From Streptomyces tauricus (lineage in GTDB: Bacteria; Actinomycetota; Actinomycetes; Streptomycetales; Streptomycetaceae): a DNA stretch of 64,000 bases. The position numbers and the translations under genes are program-made. Positions 51,635 through 61,685 of this stretch are shown in pieces. Every line of letters starts with the position of its first letter. Position 1 is the first letter of the stretch. The stretch spans positions 62,001-126,000 of the forward strand of contig NZ_BMVY01000024.1 in NCBI RefSeq assembly GCF_014650955.1, in the 5' to 3' direction. The notes under the pieces are model-generated. The model was not told the DNA's origin, did no database searches, and saw nothing but the letters and a program-made list of their open reading frames with translations.

Positions 51635-52017
51635 CGTGGCAGGGACCCCTCTCAACCGGCGGTAGCCGGCCCACGCTTGCCGCTGTAGCGGCGTGATCAG
51701 TCCGTCGTACACATCAGGAGGTTTAAACCCCCTGGACCGGGAGTCTTCAACGCCTCGGTGATCTGAAGCCAGACTTGAAGGCGAATGGATGCGCAACCGT
51801 GATGCCGTCAGGAGGGTTCCGTTATCCGAACGCCGGGTAACGGGGGTCGGACACATGACACTTGGGGCGAAAGGGGCCCCGCAGCTCATTTACCCGCGTA
51901 GATCGGGACATTCCGCCCAGCGGCGGTACGGGTGTGAGAGCGGATGCTCCACTGGGTGGACTCCACCTGACGGACCGCGGCCACCCCGAGGGATGGACGC
52001 CGTCCCTCCAGATCATC
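51635..52017. other. 383-base region upstream of the peptide transporter operon
   Basis: No gene is visible. It must hold the dppC promoter. At 51716-51733 lies an 18-base near-palindrome, AGGAGGTTTAAACCCCCT, with one mismatched pair and an A/T core, about 80 bases before the dppC start: a candidate operator. The rest, up to the sseB-like stop, is A/T-richer than coding DNA here and has no clear structure. Confidence 0.55.
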
Positions 52018-52809
52018 TCAGTACGTGCCGGGGAACCCGTAACCGCCCGCCGCCGGCGCCTGGACGGGAGCCGCGTGCGCCTCCCGGTCGTAGAACGGCC
52101 GCGCGTTGGCGCGCAGCCACAGAGCCACCGGGTCGTACGCGTCGGACATCGCGACGGTCGACACCGGCAGCCCGTCCGGCACCGCGCCGATCGACTGCTG
52201 CATCATCGCCCGCACCGAGTCCACGGCCGGCGGGCTGGTGTCGTACACATCAAGCCCGATGGCGAGGTACGGGGCTCCGAGCGCGGGCTGCACCCAGGCG
52301 CGGCGCAGCGAGCGGACGGCTGCCGTCCGGTGCGCGTTCTGGGTGAGCAGGGCGTAGAACTGCGGGATCTCGATGCCCGGTTCGGACAGCCGCAGCGGAC
52401 CCGCGGGCTGCCGCTCCAGACCGGTGGCGATGCGCCGCAGGTCCAGCCAGGGGATGCCGACGCCGCCGCCCGGCGCGTGCGGGTTCAGCCAGAGGCCGTA
52501 GTGGTCGGGGTAGAGGGTGCGGGCCACGTCGAGCCCGTCGACCACCTCGTACGAACGGTTCCAGCCGCTGGCCGAGAGCTCCTGGGCGGAGGTCACACAG
52601 GGGGCGTAGCCGAAGCCGTCGACCTCCATGTTCCCGTACTGGGCGTCGGGCGAGCCCGCCTGGCCGTGCCAGAGGAGCATCCACACCTGGCCGGACGGCG
52701 GGGTCGCGAGCGCGCGAAGGAGCGCCTCGTAGGCGTCGTAACGCCCGGGCGTCACCTGGCGCAGCATGTGCTCGACCTGCCCGGCCGCGGCCGTGCCCGA
52801 CGCGCTCAC
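52018..52809 (-). CDS. Enhanced serine sensitivity protein SseB-like (first copy)
   Basis: A 263-residue protein of the SseB family. It has VEHMLRQVTPGRYDAYEALLRAL at the start, VDGFGYAPCVTSAQEL, and ends with the SseB C-terminal domain (SIGAVPDGLPVSTVAMSDAYDPVALWLRANARPFYDREA), where VALWLR and the FY are shared with the second copy. SseB was named in E. coli for a serine-sensitivity phenotype; the mechanism is unknown. Starts at GTG with GAAGGGG upstream. Its position next to the glycine/serine genes is suggestive. Confidence 0.88.
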   Translation of the reverse strand: MSASGTAAAGQVEHMLRQVTPGRYDAYEALLRALATPPSGQVWMLLWHGQAGSPDAQYGNMEVDGFGYAPCVTSAQELSASGWNRSYEVVDGLDVARTLYPDHYGLWLNPHAPGGGVGIPWLDLRRIATGLERQPAGPLRLSEPGIEIPQFYALLTQNAHRTAAVRSLRRAWVQPALGAPYLAIGLDVYDTSPPAVDSVRAMMQQSIGAVPDGLPVSTVAMSDAYDPVALWLRANARPFYDREAHAAPVQAPAAGGYGFPGTY

Positions 52810-53070
52810 CTTCTACCGCCCCTTCGCGACATCACTGACATACGGGTCCATTCGGTGAGGTGCGCGTTCACTTGAACATCGCACCACCCCGACCGAGCCA
52901 TGAAACCAGCTTAAGTGGCGATCCCGACAGCACCGTTGCGCTCCGCCGGGTTTGGCGATTCGGGCTCGGGACTCTCTGTGCGCTGTCGGGTGCGGGCCGT
53001 GTGGGGCGGCCACGCCCCGCGGCGGAGCCGCACCACGAAGCGGCCCCGCGCCCCTTCGGGCCCGGCCCGT

Positions 53071-53862
53071 CTAGAAGGCCCGGGTGTAGAACGGGCGCAC
53101 CTTTTCCCTGAGCCAGTCCGCCACCGGGTCCTGGGCCACGTCCAGGAAGACCAGGCTCACGGGGTGGGGCACGGGAATCCGGCCCAGGGCCCGGCCCAGG
53201 GCGTCCAGGGGGAGGGCGCGTGCGTTCTCGTCCCAGTGGGTCGCCTCCACGCCGACGAACATCACCGTGTCGCCGCCCTCGATGCTCGCCAGACAGCGCC
53301 GGGCGCTCGCCACCACGCCGGTCGCGTCGAACTCCGCCGAGGCCGCGGCCAGGAAGTCCACCGGGTCGTCCTGCCAGTCGGGCTGGAACAGCCGGACCCG
53401 GCCGCCGCTCGCGGGCCCGTCCAGCTCGGTCCGGCCGGCCCGGCACAGCTCGGCGACGGCCCCCGGGGGCAGCGGTATGCCCACCGTGCCGTCCGGGTTC
53501 AGCACGATGCCGACCTGGGGCGGCAGACCGCGCGCGAACTCCACGGCGGGCGCCACCGTGTACGCCATGTGGTCACCGACGACCTGGCGGAACTGCTGCT
53601 CCGAGGTGAAGACCGGCACGTACGCCTGCCCGCCCAGCTCCATCGTGGGCAGGTCGAGCGGGCCGCTGTGCGGGCCGCCCCCCTCGGGCAGCGGCACCCA
53701 GATGAAGCTGCGCCCGAGGGTCTCCACGATCCGGGCCCCCGTCGAGGCCGACGGAGGCAGCCCCAGGGAGGCCGCGAGCACCTCCTCCACCTCGTTGCCC
53801 GGCCACCCCGTGTGGGGGTGCGCGTGTGCCGGAATGTCCTGTGCCCGGAAGTCCATCTCCAC
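53071..53862 (-). CDS. Enhanced serine sensitivity protein SseB-like (second copy)
   Basis: A 263-residue relative of the previous gene, with an SseB N-terminal part (NEVEEVLAASLGLPPSASTGARIVETLGRSFIWVPLPEGG, YVPVFTSEQQFRQV) and a C-terminal part ending PVSLVFLDVAQDPVADWLREKVRPFYTRAF. The GTG at 53862 is chosen because GGAG is well spaced; an ATG two codons later is the alternative. A 261-base gap without a gene (GC-rich, with self-complementary stretches) separates the two copies. Both lie just before the kinase-like gene and the glycine riboswitch, but transcribed away from it. Confidence 0.87.
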   Translation of the reverse strand: MEMDFRAQDIPAHAHPHTGWPGNEVEEVLAASLGLPPSASTGARIVETLGRSFIWVPLPEGGGPHSGPLDLPTMELGGQAYVPVFTSEQQFRQVVGDHMAYTVAPAVEFARGLPPQVGIVLNPDGTVGIPLPPGAVAELCRAGRTELDGPASGGRVRLFQPDWQDDPVDFLAAASAEFDATGVVASARRCLASIEGGDTVMFVGVEATHWDENARALPLDALGRALGRIPVPHPVSLVFLDVAQDPVADWLREKVRPFYTRAF

Positions 53863-53906
53863 CGCCTGCTCCAACCGCCGTGTGCGGTTGACGAGGTTAG
53901 TCGCCG

Positions 53907-54575
53907 TCAGTCGCCGAAATCGATGCGGCGCAGTACGTCCGCCGCGGCACGGTCGACGAGCACCGCGGAACCGCAGCCGTCCGGGAGGTCGCCCTTCTCC
54001 ACGGACCGCAGCAGCCGGGCGACCGCGCCGCGGTGGCGCGCGAACGCGTACCGCGACACCCCCCGGCCGCGCTCGCGCTGACCGTCGAGGGCCGTGCCGG
54101 GATCGACGTCGAGGAGCAGCAGGTGCAGGGTGCCGCCGCGGCGCCGGGCGTCCCGGGCGAGCCAGTCGCGCACCCAGGCCTGCGTACCGCAGTCGTGCAC
54201 GACGACGCCCTCCCCCGAGCGCAGGGCCCGGCGCAGGCCCGCGTAGTGCGCGGCGCGGACGAGGGGCCGGTAGACGGCGTACGGCAGGAAGCGGGCCAGG
54301 CGCGCGTCCCAGCGGTCGCGGGTGTCCTGGGAGTCGATGCGGCGGCCGGTCACCGCCCGGCGCATCAGGGTCGATTTGCCGCTGCCCGGCAGCCCCGTGA
54401 CCACCACCAGGTCGGCCGCGCCGAAGCGCAGACCGTGCGGGCTGTGCCCCGAGCGGGCCCGTAGATCGCGGACGACGGGCGTCACCAACGGGTCGCACGC
54501 CTCCCTGGCCGGAGCGGGTGGCTGCTTGGGCAGCGCGATGCCCGTGCCGGTCGCGTACGCCGTGGTCCTGTTCAC
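53907..54575 (-). CDS. P-loop ATPase/kinase-like protein (AAA_33 type)
   Basis: A 222-residue protein with Walker A GLPGSGKST (about residues 60-68), a following RIDSQDTRDRWD, and the lid segment with LLLLDVDPGTALDGQRERGRGVSRYAFARH, as in small kinases that phosphorylate a nucleotide, sugar or tRNA end. The substrate is unknown. The GTG at 54575 is chosen since GGGGAGG precedes it by nine bases; an ATG six codons upstream has no such site. It lies 45 bases upstream of the second sseB-like gene on the same strand and is divergent from the glycine operon. Confidence 0.82.
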   Translation of the reverse strand: MNRTTAYATGTGIALPKQPPAPAREACDPLVTPVVRDLRARSGHSPHGLRFGAADLVVVTGLPGSGKSTLMRRAVTGRRIDSQDTRDRWDARLARFLPYAVYRPLVRAAHYAGLRRALRSGEGVVVHDCGTQAWVRDWLARDARRRGGTLHLLLLDVDPGTALDGQRERGRGVSRYAFARHRGAVARLLRSVEKGDLPDGCGSAVLVDRAAADVLRRIDFGD

Positions 54576-54791
54576 CCTGATCGTCCTCCCCATGGGGTCG
54601 GCAGACCCATCTCCATCGAGTGTAAAGAGAAGGTAATGCGCTGGTCCCCCCGTTTCTGTTCTTGTCCTGCCACAGCCCCGTCACAGATCCCTGTGAACAC
54701 CCTGGCCACCGGTCCGGACACCGCGCGGCCCCCTCCCCGGGCCGGGGGCGTGCAATGATGTGCCCGCCAACTGCATACCGGCCGCTTGAAT

Positions 54792-55030
54792 CCGCGCGGG
54801 AGAGTTCCGGGAACATGTACACGCAGGTGTACGAGTGCCCGGGCGCCGAAGGAGCAAGTCCCTCCCTTGAATCTCTCAGGCCCCCGTTACCGCGCGGACG
54901 AGGCACATCTGAAAAGCGGGCCGCCCCCTGACCGCCAGGGCGTCGGCCCCACCCAAGGTGCAAGTCAGTGACCCCCGTATTCACCGGTGGACACGGCGAA
55001 CCTCTCAGGTTCCGATGACAGATGGGGAGG
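54792..55030 (+). promoter_or_regulatory. Tandem glycine riboswitch upstream of gcvT
   Basis: Two glycine aptamers follow each other. The first runs from about 54792 to 54905, with GCCGAAGGAGCAA and AATCTCTCAGG; the second from about 54910 to 55030, with CCCAAGGTGCAAG, AACCTCTCAGG and the closing GACAGATGGGG. These are the conserved P3a/P1-side motifs of the gcvT RNA family. Glycine binding should switch on the glycine cleavage genes. The gcvT start is 36 bases downstream. Streptomyces gcvT riboswitches are known. Confidence 0.95.
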
Positions 55031-55065
55031 AACGACCTCGCCGTCATGCCTTGGGAGCCCCGCCG

Positions 55066-56193
55066 ATGAGCAGCAACACCCCCGTCGAACCGCGCCGTAC
55101 CGCCCTCGATGCCCTGCATCGCTCGCTGGGCGCGACCATGACCGACTTCGCGGGCTGGGACATGCCGCTGCGATACGGTTCCGAGCGCGACGAGCACCTC
55201 GCCGTGCGGACCCGGGCCGGTCTCTTCGACCTCTCGCACATGGGCGAGATCACGGTGAGCGGCCCGCAGGCCGCAGCGCTCCTCGACTTCGCGCTGGTCG
55301 GCAACATCGGCGGTGTGAAGACCGGCCGCGCCCGCTACACCATGATCTGCCGGGCCGACGGCGGCATCCTCGACGACCTGATCGTCTACCGCCTCGCCGA
55401 CACCGAGTACATGGTCGTGGCGAACGCCTCCAACGCCCAGGTGGTCCTGGACGCCCTCACGGAGCGCGCCGAGGGCTTCGACGCCGAGGTGCGCGACGAC
55501 CGGGACGCCTACGCCCTGCTCGCCGTACAGGGGCCCGAGTCCCCCGGCATCCTGAAGTCCCTCACCGACGCCGACCTGGACGGCCTGAAGTACTACGCGG
55601 GCCTGCCCGGCACCGTCGCGGGCGTCCCCGCCCTGATCGCCCGCACCGGTTACACCGGCGAGGACGGCTTCGAGCTGTTCGTGGCCCCGGCCGACGCCGA
55701 GAAGCTGTGGCAGGCGCTGACCGACGCGGGAGCCGCCGCCGGGCTCGCCCCCTGCGGCCTGTCCTGCCGCGACACCCTGCGCCTGGAAGCGGGCATGCCG
55801 CTGTACGGGCACGAGCTGAGCACCTCCCTCACCCCGTTCGACGCGGGTCTCGGCCGGGTCGTGAAGTTCGAGAAGGAGGGCGACTTCGTGGGACGCGAGG
55901 CGCTGTCCGCCGCCGCCGCCCGCGCCGAGTCGCAGCCCCCGCGCGTCCTGGTCGGCCTGATCGCCGAGGGCCGCCGGGTCCCGCGCGCCGGCTACCCCGT
56001 CGTCGCCGACGGCCAGGTGATCGGCGAGGTCACCTCCGGCGCGCCCTCGCCGACGCTCGGCAGGCCGATCGCGATGGCGTACGTCGACGCGGAGCACTCC
56101 GCGCCCGGCACGACCGGTGTGGGCGTGGACATCCGGGGCAGCCACGAGCCGTACGAGGTCGTGGCACTGCCGTTCTACAAGCGCCAGAAGTGA
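55066..56193 (+). CDS. gcvT: Glycine cleavage system T protein (aminomethyltransferase)
   Basis: GcvT moves the methylene group from the aminomethyl-lipoyl arm of GcvH to tetrahydrofolate, releasing ammonia. The 375-residue protein has the family pattern GWDMPLRYGSERDEHLAVR, the conserved Asp in ADGGILDDLIVYRL, GYTGEDGFELF and the C-terminal AMAYVDAEHSAPG barrel. GGGAG precedes the ATG. It is the first gene after the riboswitch; gcvH follows after 108 bases. The glycine decarboxylase (GcvP) and lipoamide dehydrogenase genes are not in this window. Confidence 0.97.
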   Translation: MSSNTPVEPRRTALDALHRSLGATMTDFAGWDMPLRYGSERDEHLAVRTRAGLFDLSHMGEITVSGPQAAALLDFALVGNIGGVKTGRARYTMICRADGGILDDLIVYRLADTEYMVVANASNAQVVLDALTERAEGFDAEVRDDRDAYALLAVQGPESPGILKSLTDADLDGLKYYAGLPGTVAGVPALIARTGYTGEDGFELFVAPADAEKLWQALTDAGAAAGLAPCGLSCRDTLRLEAGMPLYGHELSTSLTPFDAGLGRVVKFEKEGDFVGREALSAAAARAESQPPRVLVGLIAEGRRVPRAGYPVVADGQVIGEVTSGAPSPTLGRPIAMAYVDAEHSAPGTTGVGVDIRGSHEPYEVVALPFYKRQK

Positions 56194-56301
56194 CACTGGT
56201 CGGCGAAGCCCGGCCGTAAGAAGTGACTCTGGGCACATCCGCCCAGCTCACCCGCACTCCCCCTGCATCAGCACTCCCTCGCGTACAGGAGAATTCAGGC
56301 C

Positions 56302-56679
56302 ATGAGCAACCCCCAAGAGCTGCGCTACAGCAAGGAGCACGAGTGGCTGTCGGGCGCCGAGGACGGCGTCTCGACGGTCGGCATCACGGAGCACGCGGCC
56401 AACGCGCTGGGTGACGTGGTGTACGTCCAGCTCCCCGAGGTCGGTGCCGCGGTGACCGCGGGCGAGACCTGCGGCGAGCTGGAGTCGACCAAGTCGGTGA
56501 GCGACCTGTACTCGCCCGTCACCGGTGAGATCACCGAGATCAACCAGGATGTCGTGGACGACCCCGCGCTGGTGAACACCGCTCCCTTCGAGGGTGGCTG
56601 GCTCTTCAAGGTACGGGTCGCGGACGAGCCGAAGGACCTGCTCTCCGCCGCCGAGTACACCGAATATTCCGGCTCCTGA
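56302..56679 (+). CDS. gcvH: Glycine cleavage system H protein (lipoyl carrier)
   Basis: GcvH shuttles the aminomethyl group on a lipoyl arm. The 125-residue protein has the lipoylated Lys64 in GELESTKSVSDLYSP and the two-fold biotinyl/lipoyl fold with GEITEINQDVVDDPALVNTAPFEGGWLFKV. AGGAG precedes the ATG. It lies between gcvT and glyA, 30 bases before glyA. Confidence 0.97.
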   Translation: MSNPQELRYSKEHEWLSGAEDGVSTVGITEHAANALGDVVYVQLPEVGAAVTAGETCGELESTKSVSDLYSPVTGEITEINQDVVDDPALVNTAPFEGGWLFKVRVADEPKDLLSAAEYTEYSGS

Positions 56680-56709
56680 TTCCGGCTCCTCGCTAAGGAC
56701 CCCAGACCG

Positions 56710-57972
56710 ATGTCGCTTCTGAACACGCCCCTGCACGAACTCGACCCGGACGTCGCCGCCGCCCTCGACGCCGAGCTGAACCGTCAGCAGTCCACCCTTG
56801 AGATGATCGCCTCGGAGAACTTCGCCCCGGTCGCGGTCATGGAGGCCCAGGGCTCGGTCCTCACCAACAAGTACGCCGAGGGCTACCCAGGCCGCCGCTA
56901 CTACGGCGGCTGCGAGCACGTCGACGTCGCCGAGCAGATCGCGATCGACCGGGTCAAGGAGCTGTTCGGCGCCGAGTACGCCAACGTGCAGCCGCACTCG
57001 GGCGCCTCCGCCAACCAGGCCGCGCTCTTCGCGCTGGCCCAGCCCGGTGACACCATCCTGGGCCTCGACCTCGCCCACGGCGGCCACCTGACCCACGGGA
57101 TGCGGCTGAACTTCTCCGGCAAGCAGTTCGACGTGGTCGCCTACCACGTGGACGACGCCGGCCTGGTCGACATGGCCGAGGTCGAGCGGCTCGCCAAGGA
57201 GCACCGCCCCAAGGTGATCATCGCGGGCTGGTCGGCGTACCCCCGCCAGCTGGACTTCGCCGAGTTCCGCCGCATCGCGGACGAGGTCGAGGCGTACCTG
57301 TGGGTCGACATGGCGCACTTCGCGGGCCTCGTCGCGGCGGGCCTGCACCCGAACCCGGTGGAGTACGCGGACGTCGTCACCTCCACCACCCACAAGACGC
57401 TCGGCGGGCCCCGCGGCGGGATCATCCTCGCCAAGAAGGCCTTCGCGAAGAAGCTGAACTCGTCCGTCTTCCCGGGCTTCCAGGGCGGGCCCCTGGAGCA
57501 CGTGATCGCGGCCAAGGCGGTCTCCTTCAAGGTCGCGGCCACGGAGGAGTTCAAGGAGCGCCAGCAGCGTACGGTCGAGGGCGCGCGGATCCTCGCCGAG
57601 CGGCTGACCGCGGCCGACGCCCGCGAGGCCGGGGTGAACGTGCTCTCCGGCGGCACGGACGTGCACCTGATCCTGGTCGACCTGCGCGAGTCCGAGCTGG
57701 ACGGCCAGCAGGCCGAGGACCGGCTCCACGAGGTCGGCATCACGGTCAACCGCAACGCCGTCCCGAACGACCCCAGGCCCCCGATGGTCACCTCGGGCCT
57801 GCGCATCGGTACGCCGGCGCTCGCCACCCGCGGCTTCACCGCCGAGGACTTCACCGAGGTCGCGGACGTCATCGCCGAGACCCTCAAGCCGGTCTTCGAC
57901 GCGGCGGCGCTCAAGGCCCGCGTGACCGCCCTGGCCGAAAAGCACCCGCTGTACCCCGGTCTGGGCAAGTAG
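56710..57972 (+). CDS. glyA: Serine hydroxymethyltransferase
   Basis: GlyA interconverts serine and glycine with tetrahydrofolate, supplying one-carbon units. The 420-residue PLP enzyme has the family signature with the PLP Lys in VTSTTHKTLGGPRGGI (about residue 229), QPHSGASANQAALFALAQPGD and YYGGCEHVDVAEQIAIDR. It is in the riboswitch-controlled operon, where GlyA can turn excess glycine and methylene-THF from the cleavage system into serine. A strong terminator follows. Confidence 0.97.
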   Translation: MSLLNTPLHELDPDVAAALDAELNRQQSTLEMIASENFAPVAVMEAQGSVLTNKYAEGYPGRRYYGGCEHVDVAEQIAIDRVKELFGAEYANVQPHSGASANQAALFALAQPGDTILGLDLAHGGHLTHGMRLNFSGKQFDVVAYHVDDAGLVDMAEVERLAKEHRPKVIIAGWSAYPRQLDFAEFRRIADEVEAYLWVDMAHFAGLVAAGLHPNPVEYADVVTSTTHKTLGGPRGGIILAKKAFAKKLNSSVFPGFQGGPLEHVIAAKAVSFKVAATEEFKERQQRTVEGARILAERLTAADAREAGVNVLSGGTDVHLILVDLRESELDGQQAEDRLHEVGITVNRNAVPNDPRPPMVTSGLRIGTPALATRGFTAEDFTEVADVIAETLKPVFDAAALKARVTALAEKHPLYPGLGK

Positions 57973-57982
57973 TCCCGTTTCG

Positions 57983-58020
57983 CGGGGTACCGCGCACACT
58001 GGAAGGTGCGCGGTACCCCG
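57983..58020 (+). terminator. Strong hairpin between glyA and sdaA
   Basis: Two perfect 15-base arms (CGGGGTACCGCGCAC and its complement) close an 8-base loop, starting 11 bases after the glyA stop. There is no U tract. It probably ends the gcvTH-glyA transcript at least in part, so sdaA may have its own promoter or depend on read-through. Confidence 0.78.
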
Positions 58021-58098
58021 TCAGACGCGTGCCGCACCCGGGCCACACCCCGCCCCACCCCTGCCGTACCCCGCTTCACCCCGCTTTGAGGAGTTCCC

Positions 58099-59484
<1,386 letters not shown>

Positions 59485-59678
59485 GCCCTCGGAACCTGCT
59501 CCTCGGGACTGCCCCTTGGGTTCCGCCCCGAGGGGCGCGCGCTCCGGCGCGGCCTTCGGGGCGCTGACGTGCGTGAGGGTAGTACGGGCCAAGTGCGGGC
59601 ACCACAAAGGAGATTGCCCCCCACAGGCCCCAGGAGGCACACCCGTGTCTCCGGCCACCCAGCACCAAGGAGTCACGC

Positions 59679-60236
59679 ATGTTGCGCGGCATCGACGTAA
59701 GCGCCTACCAGTCGTCCTCGTACAGCACCGAGGGCCTGTCTTTCGTCTTCGTCAAGGCCACGGAAGGCCGGACGTACGTCAACCCGAAGCTGAGCGCCCA
59801 GACGAAGCGGGCCAGGGACGCCGGCTGCGTGGTGGGTTTCTACCACTTCCTGTGGCCGGGCAACCTCACGGCCCAGGCCGAGTACTTCGCCGGCAAGGCC
59901 CCGGAGAAGGCCGGCGACATCCTCGCCGTGGACTGGGAGACGACGGGCGAGGGCACGCACGCCAGCAACGCGGAAAAGGACCGCTTCATCCGCAAGCTGA
60001 AGGAACTGCGACCCAACAACCGGGTCATTTTGTACTGCAATCGGAACTTCTGGCTCAATGTGGATACGACCTCGTACGCCGGAGACGGTCTCTGGATCGC
60101 CGACTACGTGACGTCGGGCAAGCCCCGCATCCAGGCCAAGTGGCGCTTCCACCAGTACACGGACGACCCGCTGGACAAGAACGTCGCCGATTTCTCCAGC
60201 AAGGCCGCCCTGCGCGAATGGGCCGAGGACGCCTGA
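59679..60236 (+). CDS. GH25 (lysozyme M1-like) muramidase family protein without signal peptide
   Basis: The 185-residue protein has the GH25 pattern: MLRGIDVSAYQSSSY at the start with the catalytic-site Asp, FVFVKATEGRTYVNPK, GFYHFLW and the DxE pair in ILAVDWETTGEG, with FHQYTD at the end. It should cut the MurNAc-GlcNAc bond in peptidoglycan. It begins at the first residues of the barrel and has no signal peptide, so export must use another route or the protein acts inside. AAGGAG precedes the ATG. It stands alone. Confidence 0.9.
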   Translation: MLRGIDVSAYQSSSYSTEGLSFVFVKATEGRTYVNPKLSAQTKRARDAGCVVGFYHFLWPGNLTAQAEYFAGKAPEKAGDILAVDWETTGEGTHASNAEKDRFIRKLKELRPNNRVILYCNRNFWLNVDTTSYAGDGLWIADYVTSGKPRIQAKWRFHQYTDDPLDKNVADFSSKAALREWAEDA

Positions 60237-60316
60237 CGGAACGCCCGACGGATGCACTCACTAGGCTCTGTCCTGCGGTTCGACGGCAACCGCGAGGACG
60301 AGGGGAGCTGCGCGGT

Positions 60317-60859
60317 ATGGGTGGGAGTGTCGTTGCGGTGAGCAGCAATGGCGTGTACTCGTTCAGCAAGCCGAATCGCGAGAGCATCACGCTGCTCGCG
60401 GGGCTCGGGGTCGAGGGTGATGTGCATGCCGGGGTCACCGTGAAGCATCGGTTCCGGATGCGGAAGGATCCCTCGCAGCCGAATCTGCGGCAGGTGCACC
60501 TCATCCACGAGGAGCTGTTCGACGAGGTCCGGGACGCCGGGTTCGAGGTCGCGGCCGGGGAGCTTGGGGAGAACGTCACCACCCGGGGCATCGATCTGCT
60601 GGGGCTGCCGGTCGGGACCCTGCTGCGGCTCGGGGACGAGGCCGTCGTGGAGGTCACCGGGCTGCGCAATCCCTGTGCGCAGATCGACACCTTCCGGAAG
60701 GGGCTGATGAAGCAGGTCGTGGGGCGCGGCGAGGACGGGAAGGTCCTGGTGCGGTCCGGGATCATGGGTGTCGTGGTCACGGGTGGGCCGGTGCGGCCCG
60801 GCGACCCCGTCGAGGTCGAACTGCCGGCCGGGCCGCACCTGCCGCTGGAGATCGTCTAG
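60317..60859 (+). CDS. MOSC-domain protein
   Basis: The 180-residue protein has the MOSC fold, which handles sulfur for the molybdenum cofactor or reduces N-hydroxylated compounds. The conserved Cys is in VTGLRNPCAQIDTF, and GVEGDVHAGVTVKHR and AGELGENVTTRGIDLLGLP are typical. Reaction unknown. GGGGAG lies upstream of the ATG at 60317. It converges with the F420-type oxidoreductase gene, 16 bases away. Confidence 0.9.
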   Translation: MGGSVVAVSSNGVYSFSKPNRESITLLAGLGVEGDVHAGVTVKHRFRMRKDPSQPNLRQVHLIHEELFDEVRDAGFEVAAGELGENVTTRGIDLLGLPVGTLLRLGDEAVVEVTGLRNPCAQIDTFRKGLMKQVVGRGEDGKVLVRSGIMGVVVTGGPVRPGDPVEVELPAGPHLPLEIV

Positions 60860-60875
60860 CTGTGGGGCACGGGTC

Positions 60876-61535
60876 TCATGCGGTGAAGTCGGGCGTACGT
60901 TCCCGTGACGCCTCCGCCAGGGCCTTCGTCACTCCGTCGACGCCCTCCCGGAGGCCGTAGACGGGGGTGCCGGGCTGCTGGCGCCAGGAGTCGTCGAGGG
61001 TGCCCGAGTCCACGGTGTCGAAGCCGAGTTCTTCGATGAGGGCGCGTACGACCTGCTTCGCACGCGCGTCGTCGGCCGCCACCGGGAGGGCGATGCGGTC
61101 GGGGGCGCCGGCCGGGCGGGGGCGGTCCAGGATGTCCTGGGCGTAGGTGCCGTTGAAGGCCTTGACGACCGTGTGGCCGAGGTGCTGGGCCGTCCAGCGG
61201 GACTCCGTCAGACCCTCGTCCAGGATCGCGGCGATCCTGCCGTCCCGCTGCGGGTAGTAGTTGCCGGTGTCGATGACGGTGACCCCGTCGGCCGCCTGGT
61301 CCAGCAGGCCGGACGGCAGGTCGGGGATCGCCTTGAGGGGGATCGTCACGACGACGACCTCGGCGCCCCGGGGGGCCTCCTCGACGCTGACGGGGGTGGC
61401 TCCGGTCTCCTCCGCCAGCGCGGTGAGGGTCTGCGGGCCGCGGGAGTTGGCCACGTACACGTCGTGCCCGAGCGCGGTGAGGCGCCGGGTGAGGTTCCCG
61501 CCGATGTTCCCTGCTCCGACGATGCCGATCTTCAT
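60876..61535 (-). CDS. NADP/F420-dependent oxidoreductase family protein
   Basis: The 219-residue Rossmann protein starts MKIGIVGAGNIGGNLTRRL and has VANSRGPQTL, where Ser-Arg fits NADP binding, then VVVTIPLKAIPDLP, TVIDTGNYYP and VKAFNGTYAQDIL. This is the family of F420H2:NADP+ oxidoreductases and related dinucleotide-binding reductases. Coupling to F420 is plausible in Streptomyces but cannot be shown from this sequence. The EF-hand gene lies upstream. Confidence 0.87.
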   Translation of the reverse strand: MKIGIVGAGNIGGNLTRRLTALGHDVYVANSRGPQTLTALAEETGATPVSVEEAPRGAEVVVVTIPLKAIPDLPSGLLDQAADGVTVIDTGNYYPQRDGRIAAILDEGLTESRWTAQHLGHTVVKAFNGTYAQDILDRPRPAGAPDRIALPVAADDARAKQVVRALIEELGFDTVDSGTLDDSWRQQPGTPVYGLREGVDGVTKALAEASRERTPDFTA

Positions 61536-61640
61536 GTGGGACTCGCCCTTCGAGGGGTGGGTGACTCCTGCCGGGCTGTACCAACCCGGGCCCGGATCGG
61601 GTTATTCCGGACAGCCCCCCGGATGGGCGAACACGACGAA

Positions 61641-61671
61641 GGGGCGCCCGCCGTGAACCGGTGGGCGCCCC
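61641..61671 (-). terminator. Terminator after the EF-hand gene
   Basis: A 13-bp GC-rich stem with one G-U wobble (GGGGCGCCC and its complement in the outer part) closes a short loop, 15 bases after the EF-hand stop, and is followed by a short U-containing run on the transcribed strand. Confidence 0.7.
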
Positions 61672-61685
61672 TGTCGTCGCTCAGG

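Noticed and set aside
51716..51733. AGGAGG as a ribosome binding site for a hidden plus-strand gene
   Set aside because: No start codon with a plausible frame follows; the palindrome explains the sequence better.
52810..53070. Hidden gene between the two sseB-like genes
   Set aside because: No frame with credible codon use and start; the segment is GC-rich with self-complementary stretches typical of Streptomyces intergenic DNA.
53863..56238. Upstream extension of the second sseB-like frame on the minus strand (up to 1055 codons)
   Set aside because: It runs through the kinase-like gene in another frame, the riboswitch, and antisense to gcvT. The family start at 53862 is well supported.
56248..57999. 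583-codon minus-strand frame over gcvH and glyA
   Set aside because: Antisense of two clear genes; no recognisable domain.
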